A DNA stretch of 64,000 bases. Source: Bacteroidota bacterium. Lineage in GTDB: Bacteria; Bacteroidota; Bacteroidia; Cytophagales; UBA9547. Shown in pieces: positions 25,417 through 34,995 of the stretch (the first letter of the stretch is position 1; each line of letters starts with the position of its first letter). Made by a program: the position numbers and the translations under genes. The stretch is from the NCBI GenBank assembly GCA_004293915.1, contig RDZG01000081.1:53932-117931 (forward strand). The letters are read 5' to 3'. The notes under the pieces were generated by a model. It worked only from the letters and a program-made list of their open reading frames with translations. It ran no database searches and was not told the origin of the DNA.

Positions 25417-28400
25417 ATGACTGTCAAGCTAAATAATAAACATTTTTTTAAGTATTCTATATTATTTATACTACTTTTTTGTTCATTTATCAATACAGTG
25501 AATGCTCAAAAGAATCTTGGTATAGGCACAGACAAACCTGATCCTAAAGCAGTATTGGAATTGAATGTAGAAAATCCTAGTATAAATCCTCAAGGTTTGC
25601 TTTTGCCACGTTTAACAACCGCTCAAAGAACGGCATTAGCATCGGGAACTATCGCTTCACTTACAGGAATGGCAGTTTATGACCTTACTGACAAAACTTT
25701 TTATACTTGGGATGGAACGCAATGGAAATCGGCTGGAACTCTATCTACAACTATTGTGGGAACAAATGGAATTGTAATTTCTACATCCGGAAATAGTTTT
25801 ACAGTTGATGGCAGTAATTTGAAAAGCCAATGGATTTCAGCCTCTTCAAGCCAAATCTACACCAATAGTTTTGTAGGAATTGGTACAAACAACCCTCTTA
25901 CCGCTTTAGATATAAGAACTCCTTCTGGCAATACTACTATAAATGTTGGATCAAGTGCAATAGCAGACATAGTTTCGGTAGATTTTTTAAAAGCAGGTTC
26001 AGCAGTATGGGGAATAGGCGCACAGACTAATAATGATTTTTACATTTCTAGAGCAGCTCAAGGAGATTTATTAAGAATAAGAGAAGTAGATAAAGTTATT
26101 GAACTTGCAAATATAGGCAATGGAGTTAAAGTTAATAATAATTTAACCACAACTGGTATTGGCTACTTTGGGACTATCATAGGCAGTAATCTTGCTGGAG
26201 CAGCAGGAAGTATTGTTACTGTTGATGGTTTAGGCAAATTAGGCTTTGGGACTTTAACTATCCCGCAAAGCCAATGGCTCACCACCACCGCAGGGATTTA
26301 TTACAGTACAAGTGTAGGAATTGGAATGTTGCCAATAACAAATACAGGTTTGAGTGTAAAAAACGCAACATCAAATGATGGAAATGTAAATGGCGTACTT
26401 CTTGATATTGCACATGGTGGAAATGCTGGCTCGAAAAGTGGTTTACTTTTAAATTATAATATTTCGGGAACAAACACATCCATTTTTAGATCCGTTTTAA
26501 CAAACGTAACAGGAAATTCAACTTCTTCAAATCCTGTAAGTGGAAATGCAGTTCAAATGAATGTTGGTGGCTCAGCCAACATTACTGGATTTGAAACCAG
26601 TATTCCCAGCACTTCTACTGGTACAAAAATGGGTATGAATATTAATGTTTCAGGTTCTGGAGGTTCTAACAATACAGGTTTAAATGTAAATGTTTCAAAC
26701 GGCACAGTAAATAATGCCGCTTTATTTAATGGTGGAAATGTAGGGATTGGAACTACTTCTCCGAACGAAAGACTTGTTGTTGTGGGCAATCAATCCACAA
26801 CTGGCATTGGTTATTTTTCTTCTATTTCTGGTTTGGCTTTGAATGGAGCAGCCGCAGGAAGTATTGTTACCGTAGATGGTGTTGGCAAATTGGGATTTGG
26901 GACTTTAACAACTTCAACTAATTATTTTACTCTTTCTGGCACCAATATTCGAACTTTAAATAATTCAGATAATATTCAATTAGCTTCAACAGCAGGTGCT
27001 TATATGATTGGAACGAATACAGGAATACGGATGAGTAATTTTAACAGTATTTCTATAGGAAATGCTGGCAATACAAACACAACTGGTCCTGATAATAATT
27101 TTATTGGTTTTGAATCTGGACTAAATAACTTAACAGGCGATAATAATAATTTTTTAGGTAAGTATTCAGGACGTGCAAATACGACAGGATTTAACAATAA
27201 TTTTTTAGGAATTTCTGCAGGAATGGCAAATATTTCTGGAAATAGAAATAATTTTTTTGGCGACCAAGCAGGTTTTTTAAATACTTCTGGGTCTGGAAAT
27301 AATTTTTTAGGAAGTGGTGCTGGAAATATAAACACTTCAGGAAATAATAATATTTTTATTGGGATTACTTCTGGAAATAAAAATACGACAGGTAATTCAA
27401 ATATTGGAATTGGAATAAACGCAGGACCTGCCACCAACAACCTAACCAACGCCATTGCCATAGGTGCAAACGCCACCGCCACGGGTTCAAATCAAATTTC
27501 GTTGGGTGCCAATATCACTGGTTTAGGTATCAACACAAATGCTCCAACCGCCATGTTAGACGTAAACGGTGGGGCAAGAATAAGAAACTTAAATACACCA
27601 GGTTCGGTAATTACCGTGGATGGACAAGGAAATTTAGGATTGGGAACTTTGCCAGTTGCCACACCCAGCCAATGGCTAACTACCACCGCAGGGATTTATT
27701 ATAGTACAAGTGTAGGTATTGGTATGTTGCCACAAACCGCCACTGGCTTGAGTATAAAATCGGCAGGAAATGCAACAAAACCACTTAGGATTTTAAATTC
27801 TGCCACTTCTAATCCTATGTTTGAAATTGACGAAGGTTCTGGCGGAATGGCAAATGTAATGATATATAATAATGCAGGTGTTTTGGTAAATCAAATTGGT
27901 GGCACATTACCAAGTTTTTTTAACGGTGGCGGAAGCGTAGGCATTGGTACAAACGCACCAACGCAAGGAAAATTAGTTGTTGTAGAAGATGCTGGCACAA
28001 GACCTGGTATTTTTGTTTCGGGTGGTGGAGCTACTAGTAGTGCAAGTATTTCTATTGGCAGAAATACAACCTCCGATGGTGGCATTGGCGTTGCAGGTTC
28101 TGCATTAACTACCTTAGGTATTGCTACTATTGGTGATTTTGTAGTGAGAGCTGAAACAAGAGATTTAATTTTATCATCAAAAAATAATACTGGAAATATC
28201 AGATTTGGAACAGGCAATTTGCCTGAAACCGAAAAAATGACAATTTTAAATAATGGAAATGTAGGTATTGGCGTAGTTGCACCATCTGAAAAACTAACTA
28301 TCATGGGCAACCAATCCACAACTGGCATTGGTTATTTTTCTTCTATTTCAGGTTTAGCTCTCAATGGGGCTCTACCAGGAAGCATTGTTACCGTTGATGG

Positions 28401-29613
28401 TGTTGGCAGATTAGGATTTGGAACTTTAGCGGCAGCAGCAAATTATTGGGAACCAAATGGTGCAAGCAAAATTTATACCAATAGTTTTGTTGGGATTGGG
28501 AATTCAAATCCCACTTATCCATTACATATAGTAGTTGGAAACACGAATGATAATGCAGTATTTGTTAATAAAAATGTAACAGGTACTACAGGAAATCAAG
28601 TTGCTTATAGTGCTAATTTTAATGGCATTCCTACAAGTGGAATGAAAATTGGATATGAAAGCAATATTACACCTACAGCACAAGAGTCTGTTAGAGGTAT
28701 GTCTTCGTCAATTATTAATAGTGTAAGTGTAATGAATTTAACAGCTGCATATTCTTATATCAACAATGATGCAAATGGACAATCTGTGGCTTTTCGAGCC
28801 GAAAATGGTGGTATTGGTGCAGGTAACCATATGGGCTTTTCTGCTTTTGATAATTCAAATGGTAGTGCTGGACAAAGATTTGGAGTTCATTCCGAATTAA
28901 TAGGAACAGGTGCTACTGCAACAAATTACGCCATTTATGGTAAAGCTACTGGTGCTGGTGCTAACAATTATGCTGGTTATTTTGACGATGGAAATGTGTA
29001 TATGAAAGACAATGTAGTTATTGGCAATTTGACTCCTACTGCAAAACTTGATATAACAGGTACAATAAGATTTAGAAACTTCACAAATGGAATTTTAACC
29101 GTTGATGGAACAGGCTTGGTTGGTGTAGGAACTATGCCCACTCCCAACAGTTGGAAATCAACTACCTCAGGCATAACTTTTACAGATGATAAAATCGCTA
29201 TTGGTACAAGTACCGTAGCTGGTGCAGCCAGATTTAAAGTAGCTGGCGATGGAAGTATGGGAGGCATGGTTATTACTTCGCAAAGTTTAGTAAATCCAAT
29301 TAGTACTTCAAATACAATCTATACAACATTAATTACAGTGCCAGTATATATTCCTCAGGGGACAAATACTATAGAGTTTAATGTGATAGGTTCTTCACAA
29401 GGTGGCGGAAATATTGATTTTCAACTTGATGTAAGTGGAAACACATCTGCCCCGATTTCTATGACAAATACAACACCTACAATTGGGACTACACCTCAAA
29501 CAGTGAGTGTAGCATCTGTTAATGGTTGGCAAACTATAAAAATAAATGTTGCAAATTCGGCTGGTAATACAAGTGCTATCTTGCATGGTTATACAGTAAT
29601 TGTTAAAAATTAA
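25417..29613 (+). CDS. Giant exported adhesin-like protein with Hep_Hag/YadA-head repeats (family member 3)
   Basis: 1398 aa from the ATG at 25417. An earlier in-frame ATG at 25360 is rejected because that stretch belongs to the HEPN remnant and would precede the signal peptide (ending VNAQ) by 19 extra residues. The shared N-terminal domain is GIGTDKPDPKAVLEL .. LLLPRLTT .. FYTWDGTQWKS. The middle has repeated GIGYFSSISGLALNGA modules with GSIVTVDGVGKLGFGTL. Residues near 530-700 carry (N)NNFLGxxAGxxNxSGxN units, the collagen-binding/trimeric-autotransporter head repeat pattern. The C-terminal domain matches members 1 and 2 (ending ILHGYTVIVKN). Probably a fibrous surface adhesin. Confidence 0.75.
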   Translation: MTVKLNNKHFFKYSILFILLFCSFINTVNAQKNLGIGTDKPDPKAVLELNVENPSINPQGLLLPRLTTAQRTALASGTIASLTGMAVYDLTDKTFYTWDGTQWKSAGTLSTTIVGTNGIVISTSGNSFTVDGSNLKSQWISASSSQIYTNSFVGIGTNNPLTALDIRTPSGNTTINVGSSAIADIVSVDFLKAGSAVWGIGAQTNNDFYISRAAQGDLLRIREVDKVIELANIGNGVKVNNNLTTTGIGYFGTIIGSNLAGAAGSIVTVDGLGKLGFGTLTIPQSQWLTTTAGIYYSTSVGIGMLPITNTGLSVKNATSNDGNVNGVLLDIAHGGNAGSKSGLLLNYNISGTNTSIFRSVLTNVTGNSTSSNPVSGNAVQMNVGGSANITGFETSIPSTSTGTKMGMNINVSGSGGSNNTGLNVNVSNGTVNNAALFNGGNVGIGTTSPNERLVVVGNQSTTGIGYFSSISGLALNGAAAGSIVTVDGVGKLGFGTLTTSTNYFTLSGTNIRTLNNSDNIQLASTAGAYMIGTNTGIRMSNFNSISIGNAGNTNTTGPDNNFIGFESGLNNLTGDNNNFLGKYSGRANTTGFNNNFLGISAGMANISGNRNNFFGDQAGFLNTSGSGNNFLGSGAGNINTSGNNNIFIGITSGNKNTTGNSNIGIGINAGPATNNLTNAIAIGANATATGSNQISLGANITGLGINTNAPTAMLDVNGGARIRNLNTPGSVITVDGQGNLGLGTLPVATPSQWLTTTAGIYYSTSVGIGMLPQTATGLSIKSAGNATKPLRILNSATSNPMFEIDEGSGGMANVMIYNNAGVLVNQIGGTLPSFFNGGGSVGIGTNAPTQGKLVVVEDAGTRPGIFVSGGGATSSASISIGRNTTSDGGIGVAGSALTTLGIATIGDFVVRAETRDLILSSKNNTGNIRFGTGNLPETEKMTILNNGNVGIGVVAPSEKLTIMGNQSTTGIGYFSSISGLALNGALPGSIVTVDGVGRLGFGTLAAAANYWEPNGASKIYTNSFVGIGNSNPTYPLHIVVGNTNDNAVFVNKNVTGTTGNQVAYSANFNGIPTSGMKIGYESNITPTAQESVRGMSSSIINSVSVMNLTAAYSYINNDANGQSVAFRAENGGIGAGNHMGFSAFDNSNGSAGQRFGVHSELIGTGATATNYAIYGKATGAGANNYAGYFDDGNVYMKDNVVIGNLTPTAKLDITGTIRFRNFTNGILTVDGTGLVGVGTMPTPNSWKSTTSGITFTDDKIAIGTSTVAGAARFKVAGDGSMGGMVITSQSLVNPISTSNTIYTTLITVPVYIPQGTNTIEFNVIGSSQGGGNIDFQLDVSGNTSAPISMTNTTPTIGTTPQTVSVASVNGWQTIKINVANSAGNTSAILHGYTVIVKN

Positions 29614-29615
29614 GA

Positions 29616-29894
29616 TTGGGAAAGATTGCAAAATATAAGTTTCTGACCTTTTTTGTGGTGTCTTTTGATTTGTTTAATGAGCCCCCACACGTGCATATTA
29701 TTAAAGAAAAGGGTAATTTTGTAAATCCCGCTAAATTGTGGCTTTCGAGTTTAGAATGGGCCGAAAAGGGAGATTTAAACGAAAAAGATGCTCAATTGGC
29801 TTTTAAAATAGTGAAGAAAAACCAAGTTAAACTACTAGATTTATTTCATCAAATGAAAATAGGAAACAAAGTAAAATCAATTATTTTAAATTAA
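29616..29894 (+). CDS. DUF4160 family protein
   Basis: 92 aa from a TTG start, because no ATG is available before the conserved motif. FNEPPHVHIIKEKG is the PPH(V/I)H signature of DUF4160, and KLWLSSLEWAEKGDL with LFKIVKKNQVKLLDLF follows. DUF4160 genes commonly precede DUF2442 genes, as here (gap 4 bp), in a pair that has been suggested to be toxin-antitoxin-like. Function is not established. Confidence 0.75.
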   Translation: MGKIAKYKFLTFFVVSFDLFNEPPHVHIIKEKGNFVNPAKLWLSSLEWAEKGDLNEKDAQLAFKIVKKNQVKLLDLFHQMKIGNKVKSIILN

Positions 29895-29898
29895 AATC

Positions 29899-30156
29899 AT
29901 GGAAGGAATTTACAATATCAGACCCACAATAACGCAAATCGATTTTAAAAATAAATCTAAAATCACATTGCATTTGGCTGATGGAAGAGATATTTCTTGT
30001 CCACTAGATTTATATCCGTCTATCAAAAATATGAAAGCAACAGAGAGAAGAAAATTTAAGATATTGAAAGGACAAATAATTATGTTTCAAAGCATAGACG
30101 AGGTATATCATTTGCAAAACTTTCTTGGTTTGCAACAGGATTATCAACATAAATAA
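29899..30156 (+). CDS. DUF2442 family protein
   Basis: 85 aa. Residues 14-60 (QIDFKNKSKITLHLADGRDI, then YPSIKNMKATERRKFKIL) are the DUF2442 core, normally ending in a short W/L-x-(E/D)-L-D-E segment. That tail is replaced here by HLQNFLGLQQDYQHK. Paired with the preceding DUF4160 gene; the two sit between large surface-protein genes and are likely accessory. Function unknown. Confidence 0.75.
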   Translation: MEGIYNIRPTITQIDFKNKSKITLHLADGRDISCPLDLYPSIKNMKATERRKFKILKGQIIMFQSIDEVYHLQNFLGLQQDYQHK

Positions 30157-30254
30157 TACAACTACGACTCAAAAAACTAAGAAAACAGGTATTGAAATTT
30201 AACAATATTAAATGCCACAGAATTAAAGTATTATATAAAGTAATAAAAAATAAA

Positions 30255-32588
30255 ATGACAACAATATCTACATCAAAAAGAATTCTATTAAGCATTTGCT
30301 TTTTAGTGTTATCCGTAGTAAGTCATGCACAAAAATCGCAAGGCATTGGTACAAACACACCCAACCCACGAGCGGTTTTAGACATTTCGGTTGAAAGTCC
30401 TGCTACTTATCCGCAAGGCTTGCTTTTGCCAAGATTAACTACTGCTGAACGAACTGCTTTGGGTGCAGTTGCAGGTTTAGCTACTGGTATGTCTGTTTAT
30501 GATACTACTGTCAAAAACTTTTATACATGGGATGGCACAGCTTGGAAATCTACAGGTTCGATTGTGAACACTATTGTGGGAATTGGTGGAATTGTAGTAA
30601 GCAATGTAGGAGGAAATTTCACGGTGAGTGGTGGTAGTAATTGGACAAAGGTTGGCAATGATATCAATTATGCTTTGGGTAATGTTGGGATTGGTTCTGC
30701 AATTCAATCAAATGCTGCATTAAAAGTTCAAAACTTTAATGCTACTACAAATAATGTTGGCATTTTAAATAAAATTAATAATTATACAGGAATTCAAAGT
30801 ACAGTTTATGGAAATTGGATAGATTTAACAAATTCAGGTTCAAATAAAAATAGGTATGGTTCTTATATAGATATTATTCAAGGTGGTACAGACACTGGTG
30901 AGTCAATAGTTTATGGCGGAACAGTTTTGGTGGGAAATCCTGCAAATGCACCAGCTTATTTTTTTAAAGGTGTTTTCAGTACCAATAATGGTACTCGATA
31001 TGGTTTGCATATTACTGGTGAGTCTCAAAACTACCTAAGTACTAACCTAGGAATTGGCGGCATAAATACCGGCACTTCGATTTTAGAGGTATTTGGTCAG
31101 GTTACTGCTAGTGCAGGATATAGAACAGGCGTAGGATTAGTAAACGGAGGCAACCAAGCGGGTTTTGATTTTGTAGGAACCAATGAGGTTTCGCTGAGAA
31201 CCGGTGGAGTTGCAAGATTAAACATTAATAATAATGGCGTAGCCTCTTTTATGGGTTCAAATTTTATATTGGATGGTGGTTTGAGAATTCGTAATCTATC
31301 TATTTTAGGCTCAGTCCTTACCGTAGATGGAAATGGAAATTTAGGGATGGGAACAATATCCGCTTCGCAATGGCAAAATAATGGTCAGTCTATTTTTTAT
31401 AATACCAGTTTTGTGGGTATAGGCACAACTACTCCTTCCAATCCTTTACATCTAGTAGCACCAAGTAATACATCAATCTTAGGAATGTTCGAAGGCAATA
31501 CCGGTAGTTCTAATCCAGTTAATATAAGAGTTAAAAACAATGGTTCTGCAGGTTCTGCTTTAGCATTAGAATATGGTTCTGGAAATCTTTTTGCTATGAC
31601 ATCTAATGGTTTAGATCAATTTGCTTTATATAGTTCGGTTAGCAATAAAGAATTTGTAAACTATGCTCCTACTACAGAAAGGTTTCAAATCAGTAACTCA
31701 TCAGGAAGTGTAGTCATCAATGCTTCTGCTACAGGAATTGGTGTACAAACTTTTACTGGCTACGAAGCATTACGTATCGGTGGGTTGAACCCTTCTACTC
31801 CTAAAGGTCTTGTTTTTCCTTACATAACCACAGCACAAATGGCTTTGCTTACTGTTGGAGGACTTACAGCATTAGATGCAGGGATGCTTTTTTTTAATAC
31901 TAATACAAAAGATGTAGAAATATGGGATGGTACACAATGGCAAAATAAAAATGGTGGAAGCAGTAGTAACGACCAATACAATTGGAATGTTGGTGGAAAT
32001 ACAATTACTGGCTTATCTTTTGTTACTATGACTGGCTATGGTAAAATCGGAACGAATGAAAACTTTCCTGTTGCTATTACAACTGGTAATCAACCTCGCA
32101 TATTTGTAAGCACTACTGGAGGAGTGGGAATTGGTTTTGCAAGTAATATAATGAAATCTACTTTGCAAGTTAATGGTGATGTAGGATTAGGAGATGGCAC
32201 AGAAATAGGTAACAAACCTGTGGTGGTGTGGTTGAAAAATGCTTCAGGAGCTATAAGAAATCAAGGTGAGATTGTAATTGTTGACCCAAACACTACAGCA
32301 GGATTTGATGATTCATTTACAGTTACAAATTTGATGGCACATAACTCTGCGATAGGAGTTTTAACTGAACAATGTAATATAGGTAATGTTTGTAAGATTG
32401 CTGTTTCTGGGATAGTTTCAGTAAAAACAAGTGGAACAATCATTAGAGGCCAACATTGTGTTACTGCATTAGACGTTACTAGTGGTTTGGCAACTTCAAT
32501 GGCTATTCCATCCAATGGCTCAAGTATAGGTGTGTTTTTAACTCAAAATAGTGGAGTTGGCGCATCAAATAGAGTTTTACTTAAATAA
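30255..32588 (+). CDS. Exported repetitive surface protein (family member 4)
   Basis: 777 aa from the ATG at 30255 (MTTISTSKRILLSICF), preferred over 30192 because a signal peptide ending SHAQ follows directly. The N-terminal domain is the same as in the 23450 and 25417 proteins (GIGTNTPNPRAVLDISVE, LLLPRLTTAERTALGA, SVYDTTVKNFYTWDGTAWKS). The remainder is glycine/serine/asparagine-rich beta-repeat sequence (GNVGIGSAIQS, FVGIGTTTPSNPLHLV). The C-terminal part (GIVSVKTSGTIIRGQHCVTA .. NSGVGASNRVLLK) differs from the other members and resembles phage tail-fibre-like trimerisation domains. Function: probable adhesin. Confidence 0.7.
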   Translation: MTTISTSKRILLSICFLVLSVVSHAQKSQGIGTNTPNPRAVLDISVESPATYPQGLLLPRLTTAERTALGAVAGLATGMSVYDTTVKNFYTWDGTAWKSTGSIVNTIVGIGGIVVSNVGGNFTVSGGSNWTKVGNDINYALGNVGIGSAIQSNAALKVQNFNATTNNVGILNKINNYTGIQSTVYGNWIDLTNSGSNKNRYGSYIDIIQGGTDTGESIVYGGTVLVGNPANAPAYFFKGVFSTNNGTRYGLHITGESQNYLSTNLGIGGINTGTSILEVFGQVTASAGYRTGVGLVNGGNQAGFDFVGTNEVSLRTGGVARLNINNNGVASFMGSNFILDGGLRIRNLSILGSVLTVDGNGNLGMGTISASQWQNNGQSIFYNTSFVGIGTTTPSNPLHLVAPSNTSILGMFEGNTGSSNPVNIRVKNNGSAGSALALEYGSGNLFAMTSNGLDQFALYSSVSNKEFVNYAPTTERFQISNSSGSVVINASATGIGVQTFTGYEALRIGGLNPSTPKGLVFPYITTAQMALLTVGGLTALDAGMLFFNTNTKDVEIWDGTQWQNKNGGSSSNDQYNWNVGGNTITGLSFVTMTGYGKIGTNENFPVAITTGNQPRIFVSTTGGVGIGFASNIMKSTLQVNGDVGLGDGTEIGNKPVVVWLKNASGAIRNQGEIVIVDPNTTAGFDDSFTVTNLMAHNSAIGVLTEQCNIGNVCKIAVSGIVSVKTSGTIIRGQHCVTALDVTSGLATSMAIPSNGSSIGVFLTQNSGVGASNRVLLK

Positions 32589-32615
32589 TAAATTTAACAT
32601 TTTAAAATACAAATC

Positions 32616-34712
32616 ATGAAAATTAATTATTATATTTTAGTAATAATATTTTTTAAACTAAATATCTTATTTGCTCAAAATTACTCAAACTTAAATACGT
32701 TTAATACTTATACATCAAATAATAATCAACCATTTTCCCCTAGTGGAATTCATATTGCAAATAATGGTTTTGTTTATTTAGTTGAACAACAAAATCATCG
32801 AATTCAAATATTAACTCAAAGTGGTAACAACGTTGGGTTATATGCTAGTTTTGGAACACAAGGCACAGGAAATAATCAATTTAATACTCCGGTTGATATA
32901 GCTACTGATTCACAAGGTAAAATATATGTAGCAGATTATTCAAATCATAGGATACAAATACTTACACAAAGTGGTACAAACATTGGTTATTATTCTACTT
33001 TCGGTAGTGTACAAGGATCGGGTGCAAATCAATTAAATTCCCCATGGTCTGTTAGTATCGACAATAATGATATGGTATATATTGCAGATATGATTAACAA
33101 TAGAATACAAGTTTTAACTTCAAATGGAACGAACTTTGGGTTGTTTACCTCTTTTGGTGGGACACAAGGAAATGGTAACGATCAATTATATTGGCCACAA
33201 GGGATTTGTATTGGTAACAATGGTAAAGTTTATGTTACCGATTTTGTCAATAAAAGACTTCAAGTTTTAACAATAGTTGGAAACAGCATTGGTATTTATG
33301 CTACATATAATTACCAAATTCAAAATATACGTGATGTTGCAGTCGACAATGATGAAAAAATATATTTAATTACAGCAGGAAGCTCTATTAAAGTAATCAC
33401 TCAAAATGGAACAAATTTGGGACTATATACTGTCTTTGGTAATCATGGAAACAGTCAGAATCAATTGGATAATCCGTTGAATATAAATATTTCAAACGAA
33501 AACAAAATATTTATTAGTGATTCTTATAATAATCGTATCAGCGTTTGGGCTCAGCCAACTCCTACCAATCTTACTCTTAGTGGCTTAGGTACATTTATAT
33601 ATTCGGGTGCAAGTTTTGCCGCAACGGGTAGCACCACAGTGCCTGGCATGGTACCAGAAATAAAATACAACGGCAGCCTAACGCCACCCACCAATGTAGG
33701 TACTTATGCTGTTACTTCTAAAACAGTTTATTTTTATAATGGAGAAAATTTTATTGCCGAGGGTAGCGGTACGCTTACTATTGTGCCATCAGCTCAAACC
33801 ATTGCAGGGTTTAGTTTGCCAAGTTCAGTAGTTTTGGGTGCTTCACCAATCGTTTTGGGTCTTAGTTCAAATAGCTCGTTGCCAGTAAGCTATGCCACAA
33901 CAGGCAATGTATTGGTTCAAAACAATACTTTGTATTTTCATGGCGTAGGAGCAGCCAGCGTTACAGCTTCGCAAATTGGCGATGCCAATTATTTAAGTGC
34001 CAATAACGTGGTGCATTTGCTTACCGTTACAACCCCAATTATTACAGTTGTTTCTCCGCCAGTTACAGTAACAAGCACGCCAGTTACAGTAACATCTGCA
34101 CCCATTACGGTAACATCTGCACCCATAACTGTAACATCCGCACCAATTACTGTAACCTCTGCACCAATTACGGTTACATCTGCACCTATAACGGTAACAT
34201 CTGCACCAATCACAGTAACATCTGCACCAATCACGGTAACAAGTATAAATACAGTTACGGTAACGAGTATTCCAATAACGGTAACATCCGCACCAATCAC
34301 AGTAACATCCGCACCAATCACGGTAACAAGTATAAATACAGTTACGGTAACGAGTATTCCAATCACGGTTACATCCGCACCCATTACAGTAACAAGTATA
34401 AATACGGTAACGGTAACATCTGTGATAACCACAACATCGTGCTTAAATTCAACCACAGGTATAAATGAAAATGCGGTAGTTGCCGAAGTTAAATTTCAAC
34501 CTAACCCAACAAGAGGCGTTGTGTTAATTACTACCACAAATGTAGTCATTACACATATTGAAATTTATAATTCGCTAGGTGCCAAAGTGCAAGATTTGCC
34601 GTTTGATGGCGTTAGTATCGATATTTCTTCTTTACCAGTAGGAATGTATATGCTAAGAATGATGAACACTACAGATGAAGTTTTAAATAAAAAAATAATT
34701 TTAAAACAATAA
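32616..34712 (+). CDS. NHL-repeat protein with T9SS sorting domain
   Basis: 698 aa with a signal peptide ending LFAQ. About six NHL-type beta-propeller repeats (IYVADYSNHRIQILTQSGTN, VYIADMINNRIQVLTSNGTN and similar) cover residues 20-300. A MBG/immunoglobulin-like module (SGLGTFIYSGASFAATGSTT) follows. Then an unusual 7-residue repeat tract (VTSAPIT units, with INTVTVTSIPIT spacers) leads to a C-terminal sorting domain (FQPNPTRGVVLITTTN .. IYNSLGAKV .. DISSLPVGMYMLRM) for the type IX secretion system. It is the only one of the five large proteins with an obvious T9SS domain. Likely exported to the outer surface. Confidence 0.85.
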   Translation: MKINYYILVIIFFKLNILFAQNYSNLNTFNTYTSNNNQPFSPSGIHIANNGFVYLVEQQNHRIQILTQSGNNVGLYASFGTQGTGNNQFNTPVDIATDSQGKIYVADYSNHRIQILTQSGTNIGYYSTFGSVQGSGANQLNSPWSVSIDNNDMVYIADMINNRIQVLTSNGTNFGLFTSFGGTQGNGNDQLYWPQGICIGNNGKVYVTDFVNKRLQVLTIVGNSIGIYATYNYQIQNIRDVAVDNDEKIYLITAGSSIKVITQNGTNLGLYTVFGNHGNSQNQLDNPLNINISNENKIFISDSYNNRISVWAQPTPTNLTLSGLGTFIYSGASFAATGSTTVPGMVPEIKYNGSLTPPTNVGTYAVTSKTVYFYNGENFIAEGSGTLTIVPSAQTIAGFSLPSSVVLGASPIVLGLSSNSSLPVSYATTGNVLVQNNTLYFHGVGAASVTASQIGDANYLSANNVVHLLTVTTPIITVVSPPVTVTSTPVTVTSAPITVTSAPITVTSAPITVTSAPITVTSAPITVTSAPITVTSAPITVTSINTVTVTSIPITVTSAPITVTSAPITVTSINTVTVTSIPITVTSAPITVTSINTVTVTSVITTTSCLNSTTGINENAVVAEVKFQPNPTRGVVLITTTNVVITHIEIYNSLGAKVQDLPFDGVSIDISSLPVGMYMLRMMNTTDEVLNKKIILKQ
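34068..34420 (+). repeat. 21-bp-unit threonine-proline repeat tract
   Basis: Short near-identical units encoding SAPITVT, repeated about a dozen times with INTVTVT variants in the NHL protein. Low-complexity, slippage-prone tract. Confidence 0.85.
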
Positions 34713-34811
34713 ACTATTTAAACTTAGCAAAATATACGCTAAAAGTAGTATACTTTTTTAAAGCGAAATCAGAAAGCCCTAAATCTTTAATTTAGCTTGT
34801 GCATAATTAAT

Positions 34812-34840
34812 ATTTGCCAAATCTTAAAAACTTGGCAAAA
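34812..34840 (+). terminator. Likely terminator after the NHL protein
   Basis: ATTTTGCCAA-type stem: ATTTGCCAA and TTGGCAAAAT around an 11-nt loop, about 100 bp past the stop. The T-run is short, so it may be weak. Confidence 0.5.
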
Positions 34841-34995
34841 TCTTTATTTGTGTAAGGATGAAATTATGGCAGCTTTAGACCTATTAACGTTACCATTTTA
34901 TAATCCATTTCTTTATTCTAGAACAAAATTTAGCTTAAAAAAGCCATTTTCATAATCAAAAATGTGAAATACAATTAGCAATGTTTATCACGTTT

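Noticed and set aside
27000..28330. Long minus-strand ORFs under the giant adhesin (proline- and valine-rich)
   Set aside because: They mirror repetitive GIGTN codons of the + strand gene, have no start context and encode low-complexity peptides.
33989..34456. Minus-strand ORF opposite the SAPITVT repeats
   Set aside because: A shadow of the repeat tract; its peptide is a repeated GADVTVI pattern.
34713..34990. Gene-free gap after the NHL protein
   Set aside because: Only a weak hairpin is visible; no ORF or RNA could be supported.
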